Shown: piece by piece, positions 8,178 through 14,897 of the stretch | Position numbering within the stretch: the stretch's first letter is position 1 | Layout: every line of letters begins with the position of its first letter | Assembly (NCBI GenBank): GCA_905205085.1 | Contig: CAJLCG010000014.1 | Span: 1 to 37,113 of the forward strand | DNA: 37,113 nucleotides | Source of the DNA: an uncultured Oscillospiraceae bacterium | Lineage (GTDB): Bacteria; Bacillota; Clostridia; Oscillospirales; Oscillospiraceae | Direction: 5' to 3' | Position numbers and translations under genes: made by a program | Notes under the pieces: model-generated | Seen by the model: only the letters and a program-made list of their open reading frames with translations | What the model was told of the DNA's origin: nothing | Database searches by the model: none

Positions 8178-8186
8178 TGCTATAAT
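8178..8186 (+). promoter_or_regulatory. Extended -10 promoter of the MATE gene
   Basis: TGCTATAAT (extended -10, consensus TATAAT at 8181-8186). The -35 is weak (TGTTCA at 8158, 17-nt spacer). The AAAAGGAG ribosome binding site (8199-8206) supports the TTG start at 8216. Confidence 0.65.
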
Positions 8187-8215
8187 GAACTATCTTTGAA
8201 AAGGAGTGGATTCCC

Positions 8216-9583
8216 TTGGCGCAGACCCGTGACGAAGAACGCCTGGCCAATGCTCCCATTGGCCCGCTGATGCTGAAATTGGCGGTGCCGGCGGTGGCGG
8301 CCCAGGTCATCAATATGCTCTATAATATTGTAGACCGCATCTATATCGGGCACATCCCGGAGGTAGGAGATATTGCGCTTACCGGCGTGGGTGTGACCTT
8401 CCCCATTATTATGCTGGTGTCTGCCTTTGCTGCTTTTGCCGGCCAGGGCGGCGCTCCCTTGGCTTCGATCCAGCTGGGAGCGGGCGACCGGGAGAAGGCG
8501 GAGAAGATTTTGGGCAACTCCCTGACCCTGCTGCTGATTGCCGCAGCAGCCCTTACCGTGGGGTTCAGCATCTTTAAAGAGCCCATCCTCTATGCCTTCG
8601 GTGCCTCAGAGAACACCATTGGCTATGCCATGGACTACATCGGGATCTATCTTGTGGGTACGGTTTTCGTCCAGCTGGCTCTGGGACTCAATACCTTTAT
8701 CAGTGCCCAGGGCAAGGCTCTGGTGGCCATGCTGAGCGTGCTCATCGGAGCCATCCTGAATATCTGCCTGGACCCGGTGTTTATCTTTGGCCTAAATATG
8801 GGCGTGAAGGGCGCGGCCCTGGCTACCATTCTCTCCCAGGCGGTAAGCGCGGCCTGGGTGGTAGGCTTCCTGTGCAGCCGCCGCAGCGGCCTGCGCATTC
8901 GGGCAAAAAATATGCGCCTGGAGGCCAAGGTAGTGGGGCGGGTGGCCGGCCTGGGTGTGGCTCCCTTTATTATGCAGTCTACCGAGAGCCTGGTCACGGT
9001 GGTGCTCAACACCGGTATGCAGACCTATGGCGGCGATTTGTATGTGGGTACCATCACCATCATGCAGTCCATCATGCAGATGATCGTCCTGCCCACCCAG
9101 GGTATCACTCAGGGTACTCAGCCTATCATGAGCTACAACTACGGAGCGGGCAACTATCTGCGGGTGCGCCAGACCTTTAAGCGGCTGCTCACTGTCACTC
9201 TGACGGTCACCTGCGCGGCGTTTGCGGTGGTAGCTCTGTTCCCCGGCATGCTGGCCCGGATCTTTACCCCTCAGCAGGAACTGATTGCTCTGGTGAGTCG
9301 GGTCATGCCCATTTTCTTCGGTGGTATCTGGGCCTTTGGAGCCCAGATGGCCTGCCAGACCACCTTTATGGCCCTGGGCCAGGCACGCACCAGCCTGTTT
9401 CTGGCCCTGCTGCGTAAGGTAATCCTGCTGGTCCCTCTGGCCATCATCCTGCCCCGTGTGACCGGCAGCGTCATGGGAATCTACGCCGCCGAGCCCATTG
9501 CGGATATCCTGGCCAGTGCCACCACGCTGACCCTGTTCTTAAGTCGGCGCAAAAAGCTGCTTCCCACCGCGAAAGACCAATAA
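8216..9583 (+). CDS. MATE family multidrug/metabolite efflux transporter
   Basis: This 455-residue polytopic membrane protein has the length and about 12 hydrophobic segments of the MATE (NorM/DinF-like) family, which exports organic cations or metabolites using a Na+ or H+ gradient. It opens with an N-terminal family signature, APIGPLMLKLAVPAVAAQV. LYNIVDRIYIGHIP, GLNTFISAQGK and QGITQGTQPIMSYNYGAGN are characteristic. The start codon is TTG, supported by AAAAGGAG 9 nt upstream; no better ATG exists nearby. It is followed by a shared terminator facing the convergent 80-residue gene. Substrate cannot be read from the sequence. Confidence 0.93.
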   Translation: MAQTRDEERLANAPIGPLMLKLAVPAVAAQVINMLYNIVDRIYIGHIPEVGDIALTGVGVTFPIIMLVSAFAAFAGQGGAPLASIQLGAGDREKAEKILGNSLTLLLIAAAALTVGFSIFKEPILYAFGASENTIGYAMDYIGIYLVGTVFVQLALGLNTFISAQGKALVAMLSVLIGAILNICLDPVFIFGLNMGVKGAALATILSQAVSAAWVVGFLCSRRSGLRIRAKNMRLEAKVVGRVAGLGVAPFIMQSTESLVTVVLNTGMQTYGGDLYVGTITIMQSIMQMIVLPTQGITQGTQPIMSYNYGAGNYLRVRQTFKRLLTVTLTVTCAAFAVVALFPGMLARIFTPQQELIALVSRVMPIFFGGIWAFGAQMACQTTFMALGQARTSLFLALLRKVILLVPLAIILPRVTGSVMGIYAAEPIADILASATTLTLFLSRRKKLLPTAKDQ

Positions 9584-9616
9584 AAAATGGGACCGCCCAG
9601 GCGGTCCCATTTTTTT
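9582..9616. terminator. Bidirectional terminator between convergent genes
   Basis: Near-perfect palindrome AAAAAATGGGACCGCC / GGCGGTCCCATTTTTT with a 3-nt loop. It gives a GC stem followed by a T-run on both strands and touches the stop codons of the MATE gene and of the convergent 80-residue gene. Confidence 0.93.
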
Positions 9617-9857
9617 AGTTTTCTCCATCCAGCGTCTGGATGAGCAGATTGCGCAGGGAGATGGCGCTCTGGCGGTTCATTACCAGAGAGGCCACCTGTT
9701 CGTTGTTGGGGGTCGCTATGTTTTCCAGCCCATGGTTGGTGACGGTGACGGTATTTTCCATGTACTTATAGGAGGCGTCCAGGGTGATCTCCAAAATCTC
9801 CCCCTGCTTATCGCTGACCTTGCGCAGACCAAAGGTGTTGACGTATTCGGGCTTCAT
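9615..9857 (-). CDS. Hypothetical 80-residue protein
   Basis: I do not recognise the family. The product has no signal peptide or membrane segment. It has a beta-like middle (ILEITLDASYKYMENTVTVT) and a helical C terminus (SLVMNRQSAISLRNLLIQTL). It looks real because AAAGGAG precedes the ATG, it starts 13 nt after the mutarotase stop on the same strand, and the stop codon sits at the terminator. It is the last gene of the panE-nudix-mutarotase unit. Function unknown. Confidence 0.7.
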   Translation of the reverse strand: MKPEYVNTFGLRKVSDKQGEILEITLDASYKYMENTVTVTNHGLENIATPNNEQVASLVMNRQSAISLRNLLIQTLDGEN

Positions 9858-9870
9858 GCTATGGCTCCTT

Positions 9871-10752
9871 TCAGGTAAAGGTGGCGGTGTAGGACAATTC
9901 TTCCCAGGTGCCGGGCTGCAGGCTGCGGATGCCTGCCTTGTCCTTCAGTTCCCGGCCCACAAAGGTGGCGTCGGGGAGGGTGGACCAAGGCTCAATACAA
10001 ACGTAATTGGTGTCAAAAGGCTTGGCCTGGGTCCAGATTCCCAGATAGGGAAAATCGGCGAAGTCCGCAGTGACCCGGGGACGGTCCTGTCCGTCCACCA
10101 ATACGGCTCTGGCCTGAGGCGGCTGATCCAGAATCACGGTGTCCAGATGATACGTGGTGGGGTCAAGGGCGATGCGTCCATTTTCCAGGGGGATGGTGCC
10201 GCTTTTGGGGGTGACCAGGGACTGTTCATTGAGTCCATAGGGCTCCATAGCATCATCCAGACCGGGCAGGCGGATAGCATACTCTCCCATGGTCTCCCCC
10301 TCTTCCAGGGGGGCGCGGAAGCCGTCGTGGACGCCCAGCTCGTAGTACATGACCTCTGCGGAGCGGTTTTCCACCCGGTGGCATTTGATCAGACGGTTCT
10401 CCTCCAGGGTGTAGGTGACCGTGAGCGTGAAGGAGAAGGGGTACATGCGCCGGGTCTCCTCGTTGTCGGTCAGACGGAAGGCTGCCTTTGTGTCGGTCTG
10501 CTCCACCAGCTCAAAGACGCAGTCCCGGGCAAAGCCGTGTTTGTTCATGTGATAGGGAACGCCGTCCAGCAGGTAGGTGTTGTCCTTCAGACCGCACAAA
10601 ATAGGAAAGAGAATGGGAGCGCGCCGGGCCCAGATATCCGCGTCCCCCTGCCACAGGTACTCGGTGCCGTGGTGATTGCGGACAGAGGAGAGCTGAGCGC
10701 CCAGGTCCTCGATGTCCACGGTGAGATACTCATTTTGAATGGTGACGATCAT
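9871..10752 (-). CDS. Aldose 1-epimerase family protein (LacX-like)
   Basis: This 293-residue protein belongs to the galactose-mutarotase fold family. The N-terminal part (IQNEYLTVDIEDLGAQLSSV, then YLWQGDADIWARRAPILFP) matches the LacX-like branch. The expected histidines are visible in NKHGFARD (near residue 68) and VHDGFRAP, with a C-terminal acidic region at YVCIEPW. The family interconverts anomers of hexoses or hexose-6-phosphates; the substrate here is unknown. I chose the ATG at 10752 (MIVTIQNEYL) because it makes an ATGA overlap with the nudix gene. It is cytoplasmic. Confidence 0.86.
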   Translation of the reverse strand: MIVTIQNEYLTVDIEDLGAQLSSVRNHHGTEYLWQGDADIWARRAPILFPILCGLKDNTYLLDGVPYHMNKHGFARDCVFELVEQTDTKAAFRLTDNEETRRMYPFSFTLTVTYTLEENRLIKCHRVENRSAEVMYYELGVHDGFRAPLEEGETMGEYAIRLPGLDDAMEPYGLNEQSLVTPKSGTIPLENGRIALDPTTYHLDTVILDQPPQARAVLVDGQDRPRVTADFADFPYLGIWTQAKPFDTNYVCIEPWSTLPDATFVGRELKDKAGIRSLQPGTWEELSYTATFT

Positions 10753-11234
10753 AGAGAAGGTCCTCCTTTGATATAGGTTCCGTTGAGAACAGCCTGCTCC
10801 AGCTGGTCGCCCCGGTAGCACAGCTTCAGGGAGAAGAAGGGGGTGTCCTCCCGGTCAATGAGATCCAGGAAGATGGCGTCTCCCTCCCAGTGGGGCAGCT
10901 CCAATAGTTTTTTGCGGGGAATCCACTCCAGGACCCCCTCGTCGCACTCCTTCAAGGTGCCGGTGAAGCCGTCGGCGGTAAACAGGTGCATGTATTCAGT
11001 AGGCCAGCGGTCGGAGACAAAGGTGACCAGACCCCGGTAGCGGTAGGAGGTGAGCTTCAGGCCCGTCTCCTCCAACACCTCCCGCACCACGCAGTCCTCG
11101 GGGCTCTCCTTGTCCTCAAATTTGCCCCCAATGCCGATCCACTTGTCGTGGTTGAGGTCATTTTCCTTCTTCACCCGGTGGAGCATCAGGTAGTCCTCCC
11201 CCTGGGCGATGTAGCATAAGGTGGTGTTAATCAT
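10749..11234 (-). CDS. NUDIX hydrolase (8-oxo-dGTP diphosphatase-like)
   Basis: This 161-residue protein carries a complete Nudix box at about residues 37-59: GGKFEDKESPEDC followed by VVREVLEETGL, with the REVLEETG catalytic helix that binds Mg2+. It hydrolyses a nucleoside diphosphate linked to another group. The WIGIGGK lead-in, YMHLFTADGFTG and EGVLEWIPRKKLLELPHWEGD resemble MutT/MTH1-like 8-oxo-dGTPases, so sanitation of oxidised nucleotides is the best guess. It overlaps panE at its start and the mutarotase gene at its end by 4 nt each, implying coupled translation. Confidence 0.88.
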   Translation of the reverse strand: MINTTLCYIAQGEDYLMLHRVKKENDLNHDKWIGIGGKFEDKESPEDCVVREVLEETGLKLTSYRYRGLVTFVSDRWPTEYMHLFTADGFTGTLKECDEGVLEWIPRKKLLELPHWEGDAIFLDLIDREDTPFFSLKLCYRGDQLEQAVLNGTYIKGGPSL

Positions 11235-12148
11235 TGTGCAGCCTCCGTGTATCCCAGCTTGGCGGCCACCGCGTCATAGCGGGGGGTGGGTACGCCGTAC
11301 TGGCGGCCCAGACGGACCACCTGGAAAATCAGGCCGTCCACCTCAGAGGGCTTCCCAGCGTCCAGGTCCCGCTTGAGGGAGGTGGAGGCGTCGGGAGCCA
11401 GGGCGTCCTGGATGGCCAGGTTGCGCTCTGCCAGGTCATCCCCCAGAGGGAAGCCCATAGCGGCGGCTAAAGCGCCAATCTCCCTGACAAATGCGGCAAA
11501 GTCGTCCCGAACCACGCCGGGGTGCTGCATGGCCCCCACCTTCACGTCGTGGAAGATGCCGCAGGCGGCCATGGAGGAGACCACCGAGAATTTCATCCAG
11601 GCATCCCGCTGGATGTTGTCCGAGAGGACCGCCTCTACGCCGCAGTCGTTCAGGTCCTGAGCTACCTGCTTAAGCTCCGGGCGGTATTCCTCAGGGGTTC
11701 GGGGGCCAAAGACAACCCGGAAGATGTCACCGCTCATGTGGACCACGCCGGGGGCCTTGATCTCGGCGGCGATATACACGCAGCCGTCGGTGACCAGAGA
11801 CTGGGGCAGCTTGGGCTGCATGGCCCCGCCGGTACCCACCACATTCAAAATAGGGATCACAATGGTTTCCGGGCGGCACAGACGCTTCAGCGTGGGGAGG
11901 ATGCCCTCCAGGGAGTAGCCCTTCACGCATACAAAAATCACGTCGGGCTGCTGGTCATAGGTCTCCTGTTCAAAGGAGGGGATGGGAACGGCAAAGGTGC
12001 CGTGGCTGGTCTCCAGTACCAGTCCGTTTTTCTCTATAGCGTCCCGGTGGGCGCCCCGGGCGATGAGGGTGACGTCCTTTCCACCCATGGCCAAAAAGGC
12101 GGCCAGACAGCCTCCCGTGCCGCCGGCGCCGTATACAAGATACTTCAT
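11231..12148 (-). CDS. panE: Ketopantoate reductase family protein (PanE/ApbA)
   Basis: This 305-residue NADPH-dependent 2-dehydropantoate 2-reductase-like protein opens with the Rossmann motif YGAGGTGGCLAAFLA (G7, G9, G12). The C-terminal ApbA domain carries NIQRDAWMKFSVVSSMAA and SLKRDLDAGKPSEVDGL, where the catalytic lysine and substrate residues of the family lie. The role would be reduction of ketopantoate for coenzyme A synthesis. No panB, panC or panD lies nearby, so a related 2-keto acid is possible. I chose the ATG at 12148 because GGAGGC precedes it. It is divergent from the ilv operon and overlaps the nudix gene by 4 nt. Confidence 0.86.
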   Translation of the reverse strand: MKYLVYGAGGTGGCLAAFLAMGGKDVTLIARGAHRDAIEKNGLVLETSHGTFAVPIPSFEQETYDQQPDVIFVCVKGYSLEGILPTLKRLCRPETIVIPILNVVGTGGAMQPKLPQSLVTDGCVYIAAEIKAPGVVHMSGDIFRVVFGPRTPEEYRPELKQVAQDLNDCGVEAVLSDNIQRDAWMKFSVVSSMAACGIFHDVKVGAMQHPGVVRDDFAAFVREIGALAAAMGFPLGDDLAERNLAIQDALAPDASTSLKRDLDAGKPSEVDGLIFQVVRLGRQYGVPTPRYDAVAAKLGYTEAAQ

Positions 12149-12163
12149 AAAAGCCTCCAAGCA

Positions 12164-12211
12164 GTGGTATGGTTTGTGCCAAGTATACCACGCCAAAGCG
12201 GTGGGGTGCAA
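12164..12211 (-). promoter_or_regulatory. Promoter of the panE unit with an inverted repeat over -10 and start
   Basis: Minus strand TTGCAC (12206-12211), 18-nt spacer, TATACT (12182-12187). An inverted repeat GTGGTAT / ATACCAC (12164-12170, 12185-12191) spans the -10 and the predicted start, so it could be an operator or a leader hairpin. Confidence 0.55.
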
Positions 12212-12236
12212 CACAGCCTCAAGCGGAAAAAAAGAA

Positions 12237-12265
12237 TTGACAAACGGGGGGAATGGAGTTAAGAT
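12237..12265 (+). promoter_or_regulatory. Promoter of the ilv operon
   Basis: TTGACA (12237-12242), 17-nt spacer, TAAGAT (12260-12265). The transcript should start near 12272, directly before the T-box leader, and lead into ilvB. Confidence 0.8.
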
Positions 12266-12284
12266 GAAAATCACTTACACAAAT

Positions 12285-12568
12285 TAAAGTGATGAAGAGA
12301 CGAAAACGGCAATGACCGGGTAGTAGGCGAGTCTGAAACGCGCAGAGAGGGAGCGGTTGGTGTAAGCTCTCAGGGAGGACTCAGGACCGAAACTCGCCCG
12401 CGAGCTATCTTGCTGAACGGCTTTTTGGCTGAGTAGGCAGGGTCGGATGCCCACCGTTATCGGGGCTTCGAGTGCGCGCCAGACACGGAAACGGCGCGAA
12501 GTTAGGTGGTACCACGGAGTTTAGCGGCTTCGTCCTATCGTTTGATAGGATGTGGCCGCTTTTGCTTT
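12285..12568 (+). promoter_or_regulatory. T-box leader of the ilv operon, with terminator
   Basis: Canonical T-box order is visible. Stem I is closed by GGCGAGT (12326-12332) and ACTCGCC (12392-12398). Its distal part is AGAGAGGGAGCGGTTGGTG. The T-box sequence TTAGGTGGTACCACGG is at 12502-12517. The terminator uses arms GCGGC/GCCGC and TCCTATC/GATAGGA (12524-12559), followed by TTTTGCTTTT. Uncharged tRNA should stabilise the antiterminator. The best specifier candidate is CTC (Leu) at 12380-12382, assigned by position only. Leucine sensing would fit the pathway. Confidence 0.9.
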
Positions 12569-12596
12569 TGGAAAGGAATGCGGAGGTGACGGTGAA

Positions 12597-14225
12597 ATGA
12601 ATGGAGCGCAGGCACTGATTGAAAGTTTGCTGCGGGAGGGCGTGACCCATATGTTTGGCTACGCCGGAGCGACCATCTGCCCGGCGGTGGATGCATTGAA
12701 GGAACACCCGGAGATTGCATATACTCTGGTACGGACGGAGCAGAATGCGGGCCATATGGCTTCCGGCTATGCCCGCATCAGCGGCAAGGTGGGCGTGTGC
12801 ATGGTAACCAGCGGCCCGGGCGCCACCAATCTGATTACCGGCATTGCTACGGCCTACATGGACTCCATCCCCATGGTGGCCATCACCGGCCAGGTGCCCA
12901 GCCACCTGCTGGGCCGGGATATCTTCCAGGAGGTGGACATCACCGGCGCGGTGGCCCCCTTCTCCAAGCACAGCTACCTGGTCAAGAACGCCAACGACAT
13001 CCCACGGGTGGTAAAGGAGGCCTTCCATATCGCCTCCACCGGCCGGCCCGGTCCGGTTCTCATTGATATTCCCATTGACGTGCAGGAGCAGCACCTGAAG
13101 AGCTTCCACTACCCCGAGCAGGTGGACATCCGGGGCTATAAGCCCAGCGTCAAGGGCAACGACTTGCAGATCAAGCGGGTGGTAGAGGCCATCGCCCGCT
13201 CCCGCCAGCCCCTCATCTGCGCCGGCGGCGGCGTGTGGCTGGCTGATGCCCGCGCTGAGCTGCTGGAGCTGGCCGAGAGCTGTGCCATCCCTGTGGTCAA
13301 GACCATGATGGGCATTGGCCTGATGCCCACCGACCATCCTTTGAATATGGGCATGATCGGCGCCCACGGCAACCACTGCGCCAACCAGGCCCTGGCCCGA
13401 GCGGACCTGCTCATTATGGTGGGCACCCGTGCCGCCGACCGGGCGGTGGTAGATCCCCGGGAGATCCAGCGGCGCATGGCCACCATCCACATCGACGTGG
13501 ACCCGGCGGAGATCGGCAAAAACATGCAGGCCGCCGTCCCCCTGGTGGGCGACGTGAAGGTGATTTTGAAGCAGATCCTGGAGCGGGGGGCTCCGGTGAC
13601 CGATTCGGCCGCCTGGCTGGAGGAGCTGAAGGACTACCGCAAGGCAGAGCTGAGCCGGGTATTTCCCCAGCGGGAGGGCTATGTTTTCCCCGGCACGGTG
13701 ATGCGCAAGCTGGGCCGGAAGCTGGACGAGGACGCCATTGTCAGTGTGGACGTGGGCCAGAACCAGCTCTTTGCCTGCAAGTACCTGCCCCAGAAGAAGG
13801 GCCGCCTGCTTACCAGCGGCGGCCTGGGCACCATGGGCTATGCCCTGCCTGCCGGCATCGGCGCCAAGGTGGCAGACCCGGAGAAGCAGAATATCGTGAT
13901 TTGCGGCGACGGCTCCTTCCAGATGGCCATGAATGAGCTCTCTGCCATCCGCTGCGGTGATATGGACGTAAAGATCGTCCTCTTCCGCAACCACATGCTG
14001 GGCCTGGTCCATCAGATCCAGTGCAAGGCCCCGTACCACGGCCCCTTCGGTGTGGCCCTGGACGGTTCCCCGGACTTTGAGACCATTGCCGCCGCCTACG
14101 GCATTCCCAGCCTGGTGGCCAACGACGAGGAGAAGCTGGACGAGGTATTGGATCAGTTCCTGAACACCAAGGGGTGCTGCCTGCTGATCTGTGAGGTCCA
14201 CCCCGACGTGGGCACCAACGACTGA
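12597..14225 (+). CDS. ilvB: Acetolactate synthase large subunit, divergent first copy
   Basis: This 542-residue thiamine-diphosphate enzyme has the full three-domain acetolactate synthase layout. The catalytic Glu is E48 in VRTEQNAGHMASGYAR, the central domain has GMIGAHGNHCAN, and the ThDP motif begins GDGSFQMAMNELSA. It should condense pyruvate with pyruvate or 2-ketobutyrate for valine, leucine and isoleucine synthesis. It departs from the usual family at three places: GYAGAT instead of GYPGGT near residue 21, FRNH instead of FNNG after the ThDP motif, and LVHQI (L470, I474) where the specificity Met and Trp normally lie. GGAGGTG supports the ATG at 12597. It is first in the T-box operon, followed by its own ilvN. 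Confidence 0.9.
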   Translation: MNGAQALIESLLREGVTHMFGYAGATICPAVDALKEHPEIAYTLVRTEQNAGHMASGYARISGKVGVCMVTSGPGATNLITGIATAYMDSIPMVAITGQVPSHLLGRDIFQEVDITGAVAPFSKHSYLVKNANDIPRVVKEAFHIASTGRPGPVLIDIPIDVQEQHLKSFHYPEQVDIRGYKPSVKGNDLQIKRVVEAIARSRQPLICAGGGVWLADARAELLELAESCAIPVVKTMMGIGLMPTDHPLNMGMIGAHGNHCANQALARADLLIMVGTRAADRAVVDPREIQRRMATIHIDVDPAEIGKNMQAAVPLVGDVKVILKQILERGAPVTDSAAWLEELKDYRKAELSRVFPQREGYVFPGTVMRKLGRKLDEDAIVSVDVGQNQLFACKYLPQKKGRLLTSGGLGTMGYALPAGIGAKVADPEKQNIVICGDGSFQMAMNELSAIRCGDMDVKIVLFRNHMLGLVHQIQCKAPYHGPFGVALDGSPDFETIAAAYGIPSLVANDEEKLDEVLDQFLNTKGCCLLICEVHPDVGTND

Positions 14226-14241
14226 GAAAGGGGGAGAGGAT

Positions 14242-14727
14242 ATGAAACAGACCATTTCCGTTCTGGTAGAAAACCGGGCAGGTGTGCTGAACCGAATTAC
14301 CGGGCTGTTCTCCCGCCGGGCGTTTAATATCGACTCCCTGGCCGTGGGTGTCACCGACGACCCCACCGTCTCCCGCATTACCATCATCGTGGACAGCGGA
14401 AACAACGTGGTGGAGCAGGTGGAAAAGCAGCTCAACAAGCTCATCGAGGTCATCAAGGTCCGGACCCTGGAGGAGAACAACCTCATTGGCCGGGAGCTGA
14501 TGATTTTAAAGGTAAATGCCAACAACAAGACCCGCCAGGACATCATGACCATCTGTGAGATCATGGGGGCCAAGGTGGCGGATATCTCCCCCACCTCCCT
14601 GACTATGGAACTGTCCGACACTCCTGACCGTCTGGATACCTTCCAGTCCATGATGCGTCCCTTCTCCATCCTGGAGGTAGCCCGTACTGGAGTTATTGCA
14701 GTACAAAAAGGTGGGGGGAAGATTTAA
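14242..14727 (+). CDS. ilvN: Acetolactate synthase small (regulatory) subunit, first copy
   Basis: This 161-residue protein has an N-terminal ACT domain (SVLVENRAGVLNRITGLFSRR) and the C-terminal ALS_ss domain, normal for IlvH/IlvN. N11 and N29 align with the valine-contacting Asn11 and Asn29 of E. coli IlvH, so valine feedback is likely. I chose the ATG at 14242 because GGGGGAGAGGA precedes it. It lies 16 nt after the first ilvB and should bind that large subunit. The gene is followed by the folded 115-nt spacer. Confidence 0.93.
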   Translation: MKQTISVLVENRAGVLNRITGLFSRRAFNIDSLAVGVTDDPTVSRITIIVDSGNNVVEQVEKQLNKLIEVIKVRTLEENNLIGRELMILKVNANNKTRQDIMTICEIMGAKVADISPTSLTMELSDTPDRLDTFQSMMRPFSILEVARTGVIAVQKGGGKI

Positions 14728-14842
14728 GCGCGGAGCTTAGACGCGCAGGGGAGCTTGGAGCGGAGCGACGGATACAAACCAAGACGGACAGAGTCCGGCT
14801 ATTTGTGTCCGGAGTCGCAGTGAAAGCGACCCAGCCGCGCGC
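14728..14842 (+). repeat. Strongly folded intercistronic element between the two ilvBN pairs
   Basis: A 170-nt spacer starts right at the ilvN stop and its first 115 nt are densely self-complementary. Outer arms are GCGCGG (14728-14733) and CCGCGC (14835-14840). A middle stem pairs GGATACAAA (14770-14778) with TTTGTGTCC (14802-14810). Inner hairpins are CGGACAGAGTCCG (14785-14797) and GTCGC/GCGAC (14814-14830). No open reading frame or U-run terminator is present. It resembles a dispersed intergenic repeat or an RNA-processing element; which cannot be told from one copy. Confidence 0.5.
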
Positions 14843-14897
14843 CCAAAGCGCAGCGTGATATCTTACCATACGGAACAATTTAATTGGAGTTGAATCT

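Noticed and set aside
12405..14669. A 754-residue open frame on the minus strand across the first ilvB and ilvN
   Set aside because: Composition is that of antisense to a high-GC gene, there is no domain, and the plus-strand genes are unambiguous. The same applies to the 811-codon frame at 30785-33220 opposite the ABC transporter.
14728..14842. Terminator between the two ilvBN pairs
   Set aside because: The stems are stable but no U-run follows on either strand, and the second pair has no convincing promoter in the spacer, so transcription probably continues through.
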